The notes under the pieces were generated by a model. It did no database searches, was not told the DNA's origin, and saw nothing but the letters and a program-made list of their open reading frames with translations. Below, piece by piece: positions 1 to 5,595 of a stretch of 6,678 nucleotides of DNA (positions are counted from its first letter, which is position 1; each line of letters starts with the position of its first letter). This DNA is from JASFRI01 sp050115015 (GTDB taxonomy: Bacteria > Acidobacteriota > Polarisedimenticolia > CBDVAL01): positions 1-6,678 of the forward strand of contig JASFRI010000235.1 of assembly GCA_050115015.1 (NCBI GenBank). The letters are read 5' to 3'. Made by a program: the position numbers and the translations under genes.

Positions 1-1
1 C

Positions 2-1903
2 GCCCGGGACATGCGGCTCACCACCGAGAGCTACATGGCCTGTGCCTCCTGTCACAACGAGGGCGGCGGGGACGGGCGCATCTGGGACTTCAAGGACAAG
101 GGAGAGGGGCTGCGGAACACGTTGACGCTGGAGGGACACGGCGGCTCCCTCCACGGCCTGCTGCACTGGACCGGCAACTTCGACGAGTGGCACGACTTCG
201 AGAACCAGATCCGCGACTTCGCCCTGGGGGACGGCCTCATGGAGGAGGGGGACTACCTGGCCACCCAGGCGGTGCTCGGCCCGCCCAAGGCCGGTCTGAG
301 CCCGGACCTGGACGCCCTCGCGGCATACCTGGAGTCCCTGGACGATCCCCCCACGAGCCCCCACCGCGGCCCGGGCGGCGTGCTGACCGTCGAGGCGGAG
401 GCGGGCCGGCTGCTGTTCGGGGCCCAGGGCTGTGACTCCTGCCACACGGGGCCGGCGATGACCGATTCCCCGACCGGACTCCGGCACGACGTGGGGACCT
501 ACCTGCCCACCAGCGGGGAGCGCCTCGGTGGCGTTCTCGACGGGTTCGACACCCCGTCGCTGGTGGGCGTGTGGAAGACCCCGCCGTACCTGCACGATGG
601 GCGTGCCGCCACCCTGGATGCGGCGATCACGGCGCACACCCCGTACGCCGGCCTGGGCGGGGCGGAGATCGACGAGCTCGTCGCCTACCTGGAGCAGGTG
701 GAGGTCGGTGACGGGACCGCCCCGTGCTCCGGGCTCGACGACGACTGCGACGGGGAGGACGACGACTGCGACGGGGTCCCGGACGACGGGTTCGTGCCCA
801 CCGCGACCTCCTGCGGCGCCGGCCAGTGCGCGGGCAACGTCGGCGTGCTCGACTGCGTCGACGGAATGCCCGTCGACAGCTGCGATCCCCTCCTTGGGGC
901 CACCGTCGAGACCTGCGACGGGGTCGACAACGACTGCGACGCCGCGGTGGACGAGGGGACCGATGGCGAGTGCGACGACGGCATCTACTGCAACGGCGCC
1001 GAGACCTGCGACGCGGGGATCTGTGCCGCCGGGGCCCCGATCGCCTGCGACGACGGCGTCTCCTGCACCGTGGACGGGTGTGACGAGGCCGCCGATGCCT
1101 GCGTCAATACCCCCGACGACGGTCTCTGCGGGGACGGCAACTTCTGCAATGGCGCCGAGAGCTGTGATCCGACCGCGGACTGCCAGGCCGGGACCGACCC
1201 GTGCGCCGGGCAGTTCTGCGACGAGGGGGTCGATGCCTGCGTGGAGTGCCTGAACGACGCCGACTGCAGCGACGGCCTGTTCTGCAACGGCGCCGAGACC
1301 TGCAACGCGGGCGTCTGCGCGCCGGACTCCCCGGTGAGCTGCGACGATGGTGTGGCGTGCACGGTGGACAGCTGTGACGAGACCGGTGACGGCTGCCTCA
1401 ACGTCCCCGACGACGCCTTCTGCAGTGACGATGCGTTCTGCAACGGCGCCGAATTCTGCGACCCCGCCGGCGATTGCCAGGCGGGGGCGCCACCGTGCTC
1501 CGGCGGCGACGTCTGCGAGGAGGAGGCCGACACCTGCACGCCGGCACCGGTCCTGGCGGGGGCGGTCCCGGACGGGGACTTCTTCCCCGGCGCTCCGGTC
1601 ACCGCCCTGGAGGCCGGCGGCGGAGACCTGACGCTGACCTGGAGTCCGTCTTGTCTCGGGAGCGACACCGACTACGCCATCTACGAGGGTGTCCTCGGTG
1701 AGTTCACGAGCCACGTGGAGATCGCCTGCAGCACCGGCGGCATGACGACGGCGACCTTCACCCCGGGCTCCGGCGATCGCTATTACCTGATCGTGCCGCT
1801 CAGCGCCAACCGCGAGGGGCACTACGGCAACGCCAGCGACGGCACGCCACGGGCGCCCGGCGCCTCGCAGTGCCTTCCCCAGGCGGTCGGGGCCTGCGAC
1901 TAG
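2..1903 (+). CDS. Di-heme cytochrome c peroxidase-like protein with MopE-like and Cys-rich repeats (5' partial)
   Basis: The frame is open from base 2, so the true start lies upstream; residues are counted from the Met at base 11. There are two c-type heme motifs, CASCH (11-15) and CDSCH (141-145). Between and after them are landmarks of the di-heme CCP/MauG family: DGRIWDF, GEGLRNT, HWTGNFDE and TPSLVGVWKTPPYLHDG (181-197). From about 235 the chain changes to Asp/Cys-rich motifs (DDDCDG, DNDCDAAVDEG, about 239-317) like the putative metal-binding motif of MopE-type proteins. A two-copy Cys-rich repeat (321-510) and a beta-rich C-terminal domain (about 511-630) follow. Heme attachment requires export, so a periplasmic or surface location is inferred, with a role in peroxide reduction or substrate oxidation. 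Family relatives often carry an N-terminal beta-propeller; whether this one does cannot be seen. The heme-peroxidase class is fairly sure; substrate and metal binding are not. Confidence 0.85.
   Translation, partial: ARDMRLTTESYMACASCHNEGGGDGRIWDFKDKGEGLRNTLTLEGHGGSLHGLLHWTGNFDEWHDFENQIRDFALGDGLMEEGDYLATQAVLGPPKAGLSPDLDALAAYLESLDDPPTSPHRGPGGVLTVEAEAGRLLFGAQGCDSCHTGPAMTDSPTGLRHDVGTYLPTSGERLGGVLDGFDTPSLVGVWKTPPYLHDGRAATLDAAITAHTPYAGLGGAEIDELVAYLEQVEVGDGTAPCSGLDDDCDGEDDDCDGVPDDGFVPTATSCGAGQCAGNVGVLDCVDGMPVDSCDPLLGATVETCDGVDNDCDAAVDEGTDGECDDGIYCNGAETCDAGICAAGAPIACDDGVSCTVDGCDEAADACVNTPDDGLCGDGNFCNGAESCDPTADCQAGTDPCAGQFCDEGVDACVECLNDADCSDGLFCNGAETCNAGVCAPDSPVSCDDGVACTVDSCDETGDGCLNVPDDAFCSDDAFCNGAEFCDPAGDCQAGAPPCSGGDVCEEEADTCTPAPVLAGAVPDGDFFPGAPVTALEAGGGDLTLTWSPSCLGSDTDYAIYEGVLGEFTSHVEIACSTGGMTTATFTPGSGDRYYLIVPLSANREGHYGNASDGTPRAPGASQCLPQAVGACD
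971..1540 (+). repeat. Two-copy 294-bp tandem repeat encoding a Cys-rich module
   Basis: The 15-mer CTGCAACGGCGCCGA or a one-base variant occurs at 988, 1144, 1282 and 1438. The distances 988 to 1282 and 1144 to 1438 are both exactly 294 bases, or 98 codons. Each unit holds two half-units of 52 and 46 codons, and both begin with a (Y/F)CNGAE(T/S/F)C signature. Unit 1 runs from about 971 to 1264 and unit 2 from about 1265 to 1540. Cys positions are kept between copies while other residues have diverged, so this is an old in-frame duplication kept under selection for its disulphides or metal ligands. Confidence 0.85.
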
Positions 1904-1949
1904 GCGAGGACGGAACGCCGGGTGCTGCCCGCGCTTCCCGGGATCGACC

Positions 1950-4349
1950 TCACTCCTGCCGCCGCCGCAGCTCCTCCAGGATCGCCTCGAACTCCGGGTC
2001 GCCGTGCAGCGACTCCAGGTCCGGGTCGTCGGCGAGCCAGGTGCTGAACCAGCCGAGCTCCTCCATGCCGCGCTGCAGGAAGGCCATGGCCCGATCCCGG
2101 TCCCCCCGGAGGGCGTGGAAGCAGGCGAGGTTGTAGACCCCCGCCATGCTGTCCTCCATGGCGGCGGCCTTCCGGGCCATCTCCAGCGCCTCCTCCTCGC
2201 GGCCGGCGCGGTAAAGCGCGCCGGCCGCGGCGGCGCAGGGCTGCTGCAGGCCGGCGATCCGGCACGCCTCCTCGTAGGCCGCGGCGGCCTCGTCGTCGCG
2301 GCCGAGGCCGGAGAGGGCATGCCCGAGGGCGTGGCGGTAGAACCAGAGGGACGGCTCCAGGGCCACCGCCTGCCGGGCGCGCCGGACCGCCTCCTCCGGA
2401 CGGTTCGCCTCCCGGAGGACGTAGCCCAGGTCCGAGAGCGTCTCGGCGTCCGCCGGATCGAGGTTCAGGGCCTCCTCGAGGTCGGCCACCGCGCCGGCGG
2501 GGTCGCCGGCGTTGCGCTTCGCCCACGCACGGGTCCGGAGCGCCACGCCGCGGAACGCCGGTGTCAGGTCGTCACGCTGCAGGAGGGCCGTGAGCGCCGC
2601 GATGCCGGCAGCCATGTCACGGCTGATGGTGGCCTCGAAGAGGGTCGTGTACGGCGAGTCCGGTGCCCTCCGCTTGAGGATCGTGAGCTGACGATCCAGC
2701 TCCTCCCGGCTGCGGTCCACCGGCGCCGAGAAGTACATCTGGCTGAGCGTGGCGGCCCGGAGGATCTGCGCGTCCAGCTCCTCCGGAAACGCCTCCACCA
2801 GCTCCCGGCTGGCGTCGCGCGCCTCCACGAGCTGGTAGCGTCGCAGCGCGCCGATCGTCTGGGCGAGCTCTGCGGAGGCCGCCATGGCCGGACCTCCGGT
2901 GAGGTTCTGCGGGCGATCGTAGAGGACGCGCTCGGCGCCGAGGCCGAGCTTCTCCAGACCCTCCCGCGCCAGCGCCGCGGCCAGCTTCGCCAGGTCTCCC
3001 TCCGGCGCGTCCTGCTGGGCGCCCCAGAGGATGCGGTTCTGCGTCGTGTCCACCAGGCTCAGGCTCGCGTGGATCGTCTCGGCGCTCCGGGTCAGGGCAC
3101 CGCCGAGCAGCAGCCCCGCGCCGTGGCGGCGCGCCTCCGCCGCGGTCACGGGTCCCTCGAACTCCTCCGGGGAAGGGACGGGAAGGACCCGCAGCTCGGC
3201 CGCCTGCGCCAGGTTCACCGCCATCGCCTCGGCGAACGCGCGACCCACGTAGTCGGCGCCGTCCGTCTGTCCCCGCACCTCCAGGGCGGTCACCAGGACC
3301 GTCCGGTCGTCCGCCGCGGGGGCGCTGGAGGACCCGCGGGACGCAATCCAGACCACGAGGAGGATCAGCACGAGCCCGGCGCCGACGACCGCCGGGAGGA
3401 TCCAGCGCGGCCGGACGCTCGCGGGGCGGGCCACCCCCTGGAGCAGATCCTCGTACGCCGGCGACGAGCCGGTCTCGAGGTCCCGGCCCAGCCGCCGCAG
3501 GTCCACCGCCAGGTCCTCCATCGTCTGGTAGCGCTCCCCGGGCCGCGGGGCCATGGACTTCTCGACGATGCGGTTGAGGTCGAGGGGGACCTTGGGGACG
3601 AGCTCGTGGGCCGGCGTGGGCCTGCCCCGGAGGATGTGCTGTGCCGTGTCCGTCGGCGTGGCGCCGGCGAAGGGACGCTGTCCGGTGGTCATCTCGTAGA
3701 GCACCACGCCCAGGGAGAAGATGTCGCTGTGCGGCGTGAGGGGCTCGCCGCGCAACTGCTCCGGCGACATGTAGGCGAGGGTGCCGGCGACCTTGCCGTC
3801 GGTTCCGGCGCTCCCCAGGCCCGTGCGGGTCTCGAGGTCCGAGGCGGGCTCCCCACCCTCGTCGTTGCGCCGGAACAGGGTGGCCAGGCCGAAGTCCACG
3901 ACCTTGGCGTCGCCGTCCTCGGTGATCAGGATGTTCGCCGGCTTCAGGTCCCGGTGGAGCAGCCCCTTCCGGTGGGCGCGGGAGAGGGCCTGGGCCACCT
4001 GCGCGCCCCACGTGGCCACCTTCTCCGGCGGCAGCGGCCGGCCCTGCATCACCTGGCCGAGCGGCTTGCCGGTGACGTACTCCATGACGATGAAGTCGAG
4101 GGCACCCTCGCGGCCGAACTCGTAGACCTGGACGATGTGCGCCTGGCTCAACGAGGAGGCCAGCCGCGCCTCCTCCAGGAACATCCGGCGCCGCTCCTCG
4201 TCGCGGGAGACGTCCGCCGGGAGCACCTTGATGGCCACGGTGCGCCCCAGGACGGTGTCCTCGGCCTTCCACACCACCCCCATGCCGCCCTCGCCGATCT
4301 TCTCGACGAGGCGGTAATGGGAGAGGGTCTGTCCCGACTCGGGCCTCAT
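1950..4349 (-). CDS. Transmembrane Hanks-type Ser/Thr protein kinase with TPR region
   Basis: This is a 799-residue protein. The N-terminal kinase domain (about 12-290) has all catalytic elements: glycine loop GEGGMG (19-24), VAIK lysine K41, likely helix-C glutamate E60, HRDLKPAN (132-139), DFG (152-154), SPE in place of APE (195-197) and the structural Asp D209. It should therefore be active. The activation segment is long and Gly/Glu/Thr-rich (about 158-187), with possible autophosphorylation sites. A single hydrophobic helix (about 316-336) follows. The outer part has an alpha/beta region (about 348-445) resembling the TolB/FlgO-like domain often found in such kinases, then TPR-like helices (about 600-768). 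I chose the ATG at 4349 because the kinase fold begins 12 residues later. The open frame continues upstream only through intergenic and antisense tRNA sequence. No Shine-Dalgarno precedes the ATG. The target and signal are unknown, and no partner gene is adjacent. Confidence 0.95.
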   Translation of the reverse strand: MRPESGQTLSHYRLVEKIGEGGMGVVWKAEDTVLGRTVAIKVLPADVSRDEERRRMFLEEARLASSLSQAHIVQVYEFGREGALDFIVMEYVTGKPLGQVMQGRPLPPEKVATWGAQVAQALSRAHRKGLLHRDLKPANILITEDGDAKVVDFGLATLFRRNDEGGEPASDLETRTGLGSAGTDGKVAGTLAYMSPEQLRGEPLTPHSDIFSLGVVLYEMTTGQRPFAGATPTDTAQHILRGRPTPAHELVPKVPLDLNRIVEKSMAPRPGERYQTMEDLAVDLRRLGRDLETGSSPAYEDLLQGVARPASVRPRWILPAVVGAGLVLILLVVWIASRGSSSAPAADDRTVLVTALEVRGQTDGADYVGRAFAEAMAVNLAQAAELRVLPVPSPEEFEGPVTAAEARRHGAGLLLGGALTRSAETIHASLSLVDTTQNRILWGAQQDAPEGDLAKLAAALAREGLEKLGLGAERVLYDRPQNLTGGPAMAASAELAQTIGALRRYQLVEARDASRELVEAFPEELDAQILRAATLSQMYFSAPVDRSREELDRQLTILKRRAPDSPYTTLFEATISRDMAAGIAALTALLQRDDLTPAFRGVALRTRAWAKRNAGDPAGAVADLEEALNLDPADAETLSDLGYVLREANRPEEAVRRARQAVALEPSLWFYRHALGHALSGLGRDDEAAAAYEEACRIAGLQQPCAAAAGALYRAGREEEALEMARKAAAMEDSMAGVYNLACFHALRGDRDRAMAFLQRGMEELGWFSTWLADDPDLESLHGDPEFEAILEELRRRQE

Positions 4350-4383
4350 TCGCGTATCATACGGTGGGGCGCGTGAAGGGCAA
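4349..4383 (-). promoter_or_regulatory. Kinase promoter predicted to give a leaderless mRNA
   Basis: On the minus strand, TTGCCC (4383-4378) is followed by a 16-base spacer and TATGAT (4361-4356), a one-mismatch -10 element. Six bases then lead to the kinase ATG at 4349. A start site seven bases past the -10 falls on the A of ATG. The absence of a Shine-Dalgarno sequence agrees with a leaderless transcript. This is a prediction from sequence alone. Confidence 0.55.
4354..4362. promoter_or_regulatory. Symmetric -10 element between divergent genes
   Basis: GTATCATAC is a perfect inverted repeat around a central C, an AT-rich island in GC-rich DNA. It reads TATGAT on the minus strand and TATCAT (4355-4360) on the plus strand; each differs from TATAAT by one base. 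The plus-strand start would be near 4367, 18 bases from the predicted minus-strand start. That is the geometry expected of bidirectional promoters. I see no good plus-strand -35, so the plus direction, toward the zinc-ribbon gene, is the weaker call. Confidence 0.4.
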
Positions 4384-4456
4384 AGGGCACCCGACGGCCC
4401 GATCCACCGCGGGCGCCGGGGGCCGGGCGGGAGACCGGCGGGAGGGGAGGACGCGG

Positions 4457-4651
4457 ATGAACCAGGATGGTGGCGGCGGGACCCGTCCCGGCGCGGGCGC
4501 CATGCCCTGCCCGAACTGCGGGTCCGGCTGCTTCGAGCGCGGGTGCAAGATGAGGTGCCCGCGGTGCGGCTATCTCGAGGACTGCACCGACGGCATGCTC
4601 CCCGTCGCACGCCCCCGGGAGCCCGTCGGAGGGCCGCCGTGGCGTCCTTGA
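4457..4651 (+). CDS. Small zinc-ribbon protein
   Basis: This is a 64-residue protein. A Gly-rich N-terminus (2-15) leads to CPNCG (18-22), C25, GCK (29-31), CPRCGY (34-39) and a final C43 in EDC. Two CPxCG knuckles are a classic zinc-ribbon arrangement, and C25, C30 and C43 are extra cysteines. The pattern resembles the C-terminal zinc ribbon of B12-dependent ribonucleotide reductases and stand-alone small ribbons in other bacteria, but no function can be assigned. The start at 4457 is supported by GGAGGGGAGG (4441-4450) six bases upstream. An in-frame GTG at 4364 and an internal ATG at 4502 are less likely alternatives. The gene is divergent from the kinase, and its stop codon overlaps the -35 box of the tRNA promoter. 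The Arg/Pro-rich tail (51-64) is probably disordered. Confidence 0.75.
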   Translation: MNQDGGGGTRPGAGAMPCPNCGSGCFERGCKMRCPRCGYLEDCTDGMLPVARPREPVGGPPWRP

Positions 4652-4683
4652 CACCCCCCGGGGCGTGTGACAGAATCCGGCGT
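4648..4683 (+). promoter_or_regulatory. tRNA operon promoter
   Basis: A perfect -35 TTGACA (4648-4653) is followed by an exact 17-base spacer and CAGAAT (4671-4676), which matches 4 of 6 positions of TATAAT. TG at 4668-4669 forms an extended -10. The next bases (CCGGCG, 4677-4682) are a GC-rich discriminator, as found at stable-RNA promoters under stringent control. The predicted start is near 4683. The -35 overlaps the stop codon of the zinc-ribbon gene. Confidence 0.7.
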
Positions 4684-4747
4684 CCCCGCCTGAGAAGGTG
4701 CCTCGACCGCTGCAGGACAAGCCTCTGTCTTGCTTGCAGTTGACGCC
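4679..4747 (+). other. Possible structured leader of the tRNA operon
   Basis: GGCGTC (4679-4684) is complementary to GACGCC (4742-4747). Inside, CTG (4710-4712) plus CAAGC (4718-4722) can pair with GCTTG (4732-4736) plus CAG (4737-4739), with a 5-base bulge and a 9-base loop. This is not a recognised RNA family and has no ORF with a plausible ribosome-binding site. It may only be a processed leader. The outer pairing partly precedes the predicted start site, so only the inner hairpin is secure. Confidence 0.3.
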
Positions 4748-4780
4748 AACCCGGTCGGGCGTGGACGGATGGGGAATCGG

Positions 4781-4857
4781 GCGCCTGTAGCTCAGCTGGA
4801 TAGAGCACTAGCCTCCGGAGCTAGGGGTCAGAGGTTCGAATCCTCTCAGGCGTACCA
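4781..4857 (+). tRNA. tRNA-Arg (anticodon CCG)
   Basis: This is a 77-nt cloverleaf. Acceptor GCGCCTG pairs with CAGGCGT (a G1-U72 wobble), discriminator A, encoded CCA at 4855-4857. D stem GCTC/GAGC; anticodon stem CTAGC/GCTAG with loop CTCCGGA and anticodon CCG at 4815-4817; T arm AGAGG-TTCGAAT-CCTCT. It reads CGG, a frequent arginine codon in the genes here. It is first in the six-tRNA operon. Confidence 0.97.
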
Positions 4858-4879
4858 TCTCCCCGGTTTCCATCGACCG

Positions 4880-4896
4880 GCGCCCGGCCCGGGCGC
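4880..4896 (+). other. GC hairpin in the Arg(CCG)-Arg(TCT) spacer
   Basis: GCGCCC (4880-4885) pairs with GGGCGC (4891-4896) around a 5-base loop. No T-run follows, so it is not an intrinsic terminator. It could shield or guide processing of the tRNA precursor, but chance pairing is likely at this GC content. Confidence 0.3.
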
Positions 4897-4925
4897 GGGA
4901 CGTCCGGCTGGGTCCGCGGGTCCTT

Positions 4926-5002
4926 GCGCCTGTAGCTCAGCCGGATAGAGCATCTGCCTTCTAAGCAGAGGGTCGGGGGTTCGAGTCCCTCCAGGCGCAC
5001 CA
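4926..5002 (+). tRNA. tRNA-Arg (anticodon TCT)
   Basis: This is a 77-nt cloverleaf. Acceptor GCGCCTG pairs perfectly with CAGGCGC, discriminator A, encoded CCA at 5000-5002. Anticodon stem TCTGC/GCAGA with loop CTTCTAA, anticodon TCT at 4960-4962; T loop TTCGAGT. It reads AGA and, by wobble, AGG, both rare in this window. Its 5' acceptor strand is identical to that of the preceding tRNA-Arg(CCG). Confidence 0.97.
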
Positions 5003-5042
5003 TGTTGCCAAGGGGCGGTCCGAACCCGCGGTGCAGTTCGAT

Positions 5043-5118
5043 GGTGGGTGTAGCTCAACGGTAGAGCACTGGATTGTGGTTCCAGGGGTTGTGGGTTCGA
5101 GCCCCATCACCCACCCCA
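5043..5118 (+). tRNA. tRNA-His (anticodon GTG)
   Basis: Acceptor GTGGGTG (5044-5050) pairs with CACCCAC (5108-5114). The discriminator is C73 (5115), and an encoded G at 5043 provides the extra G-1 opposite it, the identity element specific to tRNA-His. CCA is encoded at 5116-5118. Anticodon stem CTGGA/TCCAG with loop TTGTGGT, anticodon GTG at 5076-5078; T arm GTGGG-TTCGAGC-CCCAT. It reads CAC and CAT. Confidence 0.97.
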
Positions 5119-5122
5119 AAAT

Positions 5123-5143
5123 CCGGTCCCCCCGGGGGGCCGG
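5123..5143. other. Strong GC hairpin in the His-Arg(TCG) spacer
   Basis: CCGG-T-CCCCCC is followed directly by GGGGGG-CCGG: a 10-bp inverted repeat interrupted by one unpaired T, with the four central bases needed as loop. In the plus direction no T-run follows. In the minus direction it is followed by ATTTT, so it could stop antisense transcripts. A processing role is equally possible. Confidence 0.35.
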
Positions 5144-5161
5144 GAGGAAGACGACGAACAC

Positions 5162-5238
<77 letters not shown>

Positions 5239-5242
5239 ACGA

Positions 5243-5286
5243 GCCGTCGAGGACGGCGGGGAAGTTCCGCCCGCGGGTCCGCGGGT
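5243..5286 (+). other. Hairpin and 8-bp tandem repeat in the Arg(TCG)-Lys spacer
   Basis: GCCGTC (5243-5248) pairs with GACGGC (5252-5257) around a 3-base GAG loop. At 5271-5286 the octamer CCGCGGGT is repeated twice head to tail. The 12-mer GGGTCCGCGGGT at 5275-5286 also occurs in the first spacer at 4910-4921. No T-run follows the hairpin. Confidence 0.3.
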
Positions 5287-5295
5287 GAACCGGGT

Positions 5296-5371
<76 letters not shown>

Positions 5372-5432
5372 TCCTCATCCTCCGGAATGGGCCGGGTCCT
5401 CCGGCGTCCAGCGGCGCCACGCCGAGCGCGCC

Positions 5433-5452
5433 GCCGGGTCTCCGCGCCCGGC
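5433..5452 (+). other. GC hairpin in the Lys-Leu spacer
   Basis: GCCGGG (5433-5438) pairs with CCCGGC (5447-5452) around an 8-base loop, ten bases before tRNA-Leu. No T-run follows, so read-through to tRNA-Leu and tig is expected. Confidence 0.3.
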
Positions 5453-5461
5453 AGGAGCGAC

Positions 5462-5546
5462 GCGAAAGTGGCGGAACTGGCAGACGCGCTGGATTTAGGT
5501 TCCAGTGGGGAAACCCGTGCGGGTTCGAATCCCGCCTTTCGCACCA
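5462..5546 (+). tRNA. tRNA-Leu (anticodon TAG)
   Basis: This is an 85-nt class II tRNA. Acceptor GCGAAAG pairs perfectly with CTTTCGC, discriminator A, encoded CCA at 5544-5546. Anticodon stem CTGGA/TCCAG with loop TTTAGGT, anticodon TAG at 5496-5498. A 13-base variable arm (5506-5518) forms GGG/CCC, and the T arm is GCGGG-TTCGAAT-CCCGC. It reads CTA and other CTN codons. It is the last tRNA, 49 bases before tig. Confidence 0.97.
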
Positions 5547-5595
5547 ACACCCCTGACAGACCGGTCGGCGCCCGGCGCCCCGAGGGACGAAGACG

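Noticed and set aside
721..1540. Asp-rich repeats as RTX or calcium-binding toxin repeats
   Set aside because: The motifs lack the GGxGxDxUx nonapeptide pattern; DxDCDG with regular cysteines fits MopE-like and Cys-rich modules better.
1904..1949. Possible bidirectional terminator between the convergent peroxidase and kinase genes
   Set aside because: CCGGG (1918-1922) can pair with CCCGG (1937-1941), but the stem is 5 bp with a 14-base loop and no T-run on either side.
2617..4272. 551-codon minus-strand frame inside the kinase gene
   Set aside because: It is an out-of-frame Pro/Gly/Arg-rich shadow without motifs.
2004..4376. 790-codon open frame on the plus strand opposite the kinase
   Set aside because: It is an antisense shadow produced by GC-rich third positions; it shows no recognisable domain, while the minus strand encodes a complete kinase.
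4740..4768. Second promoter (TTGACG) just before tRNA-Arg(CCG)
   Set aside because: No acceptable -10 is found 16-18 bases downstream; the promoter at 4648 is much better.
4350..4808. 153-residue N-terminal extension of the kinase frame on the minus strand
   Set aside because: It runs through intergenic DNA, the zinc-ribbon gene and antisense to tRNA-Arg(CCG). Its opening (MLYPAELQ) is the well-known spurious translation of the reverse strand of tRNA genes. The kinase fold starts just after the ATG at 4349.
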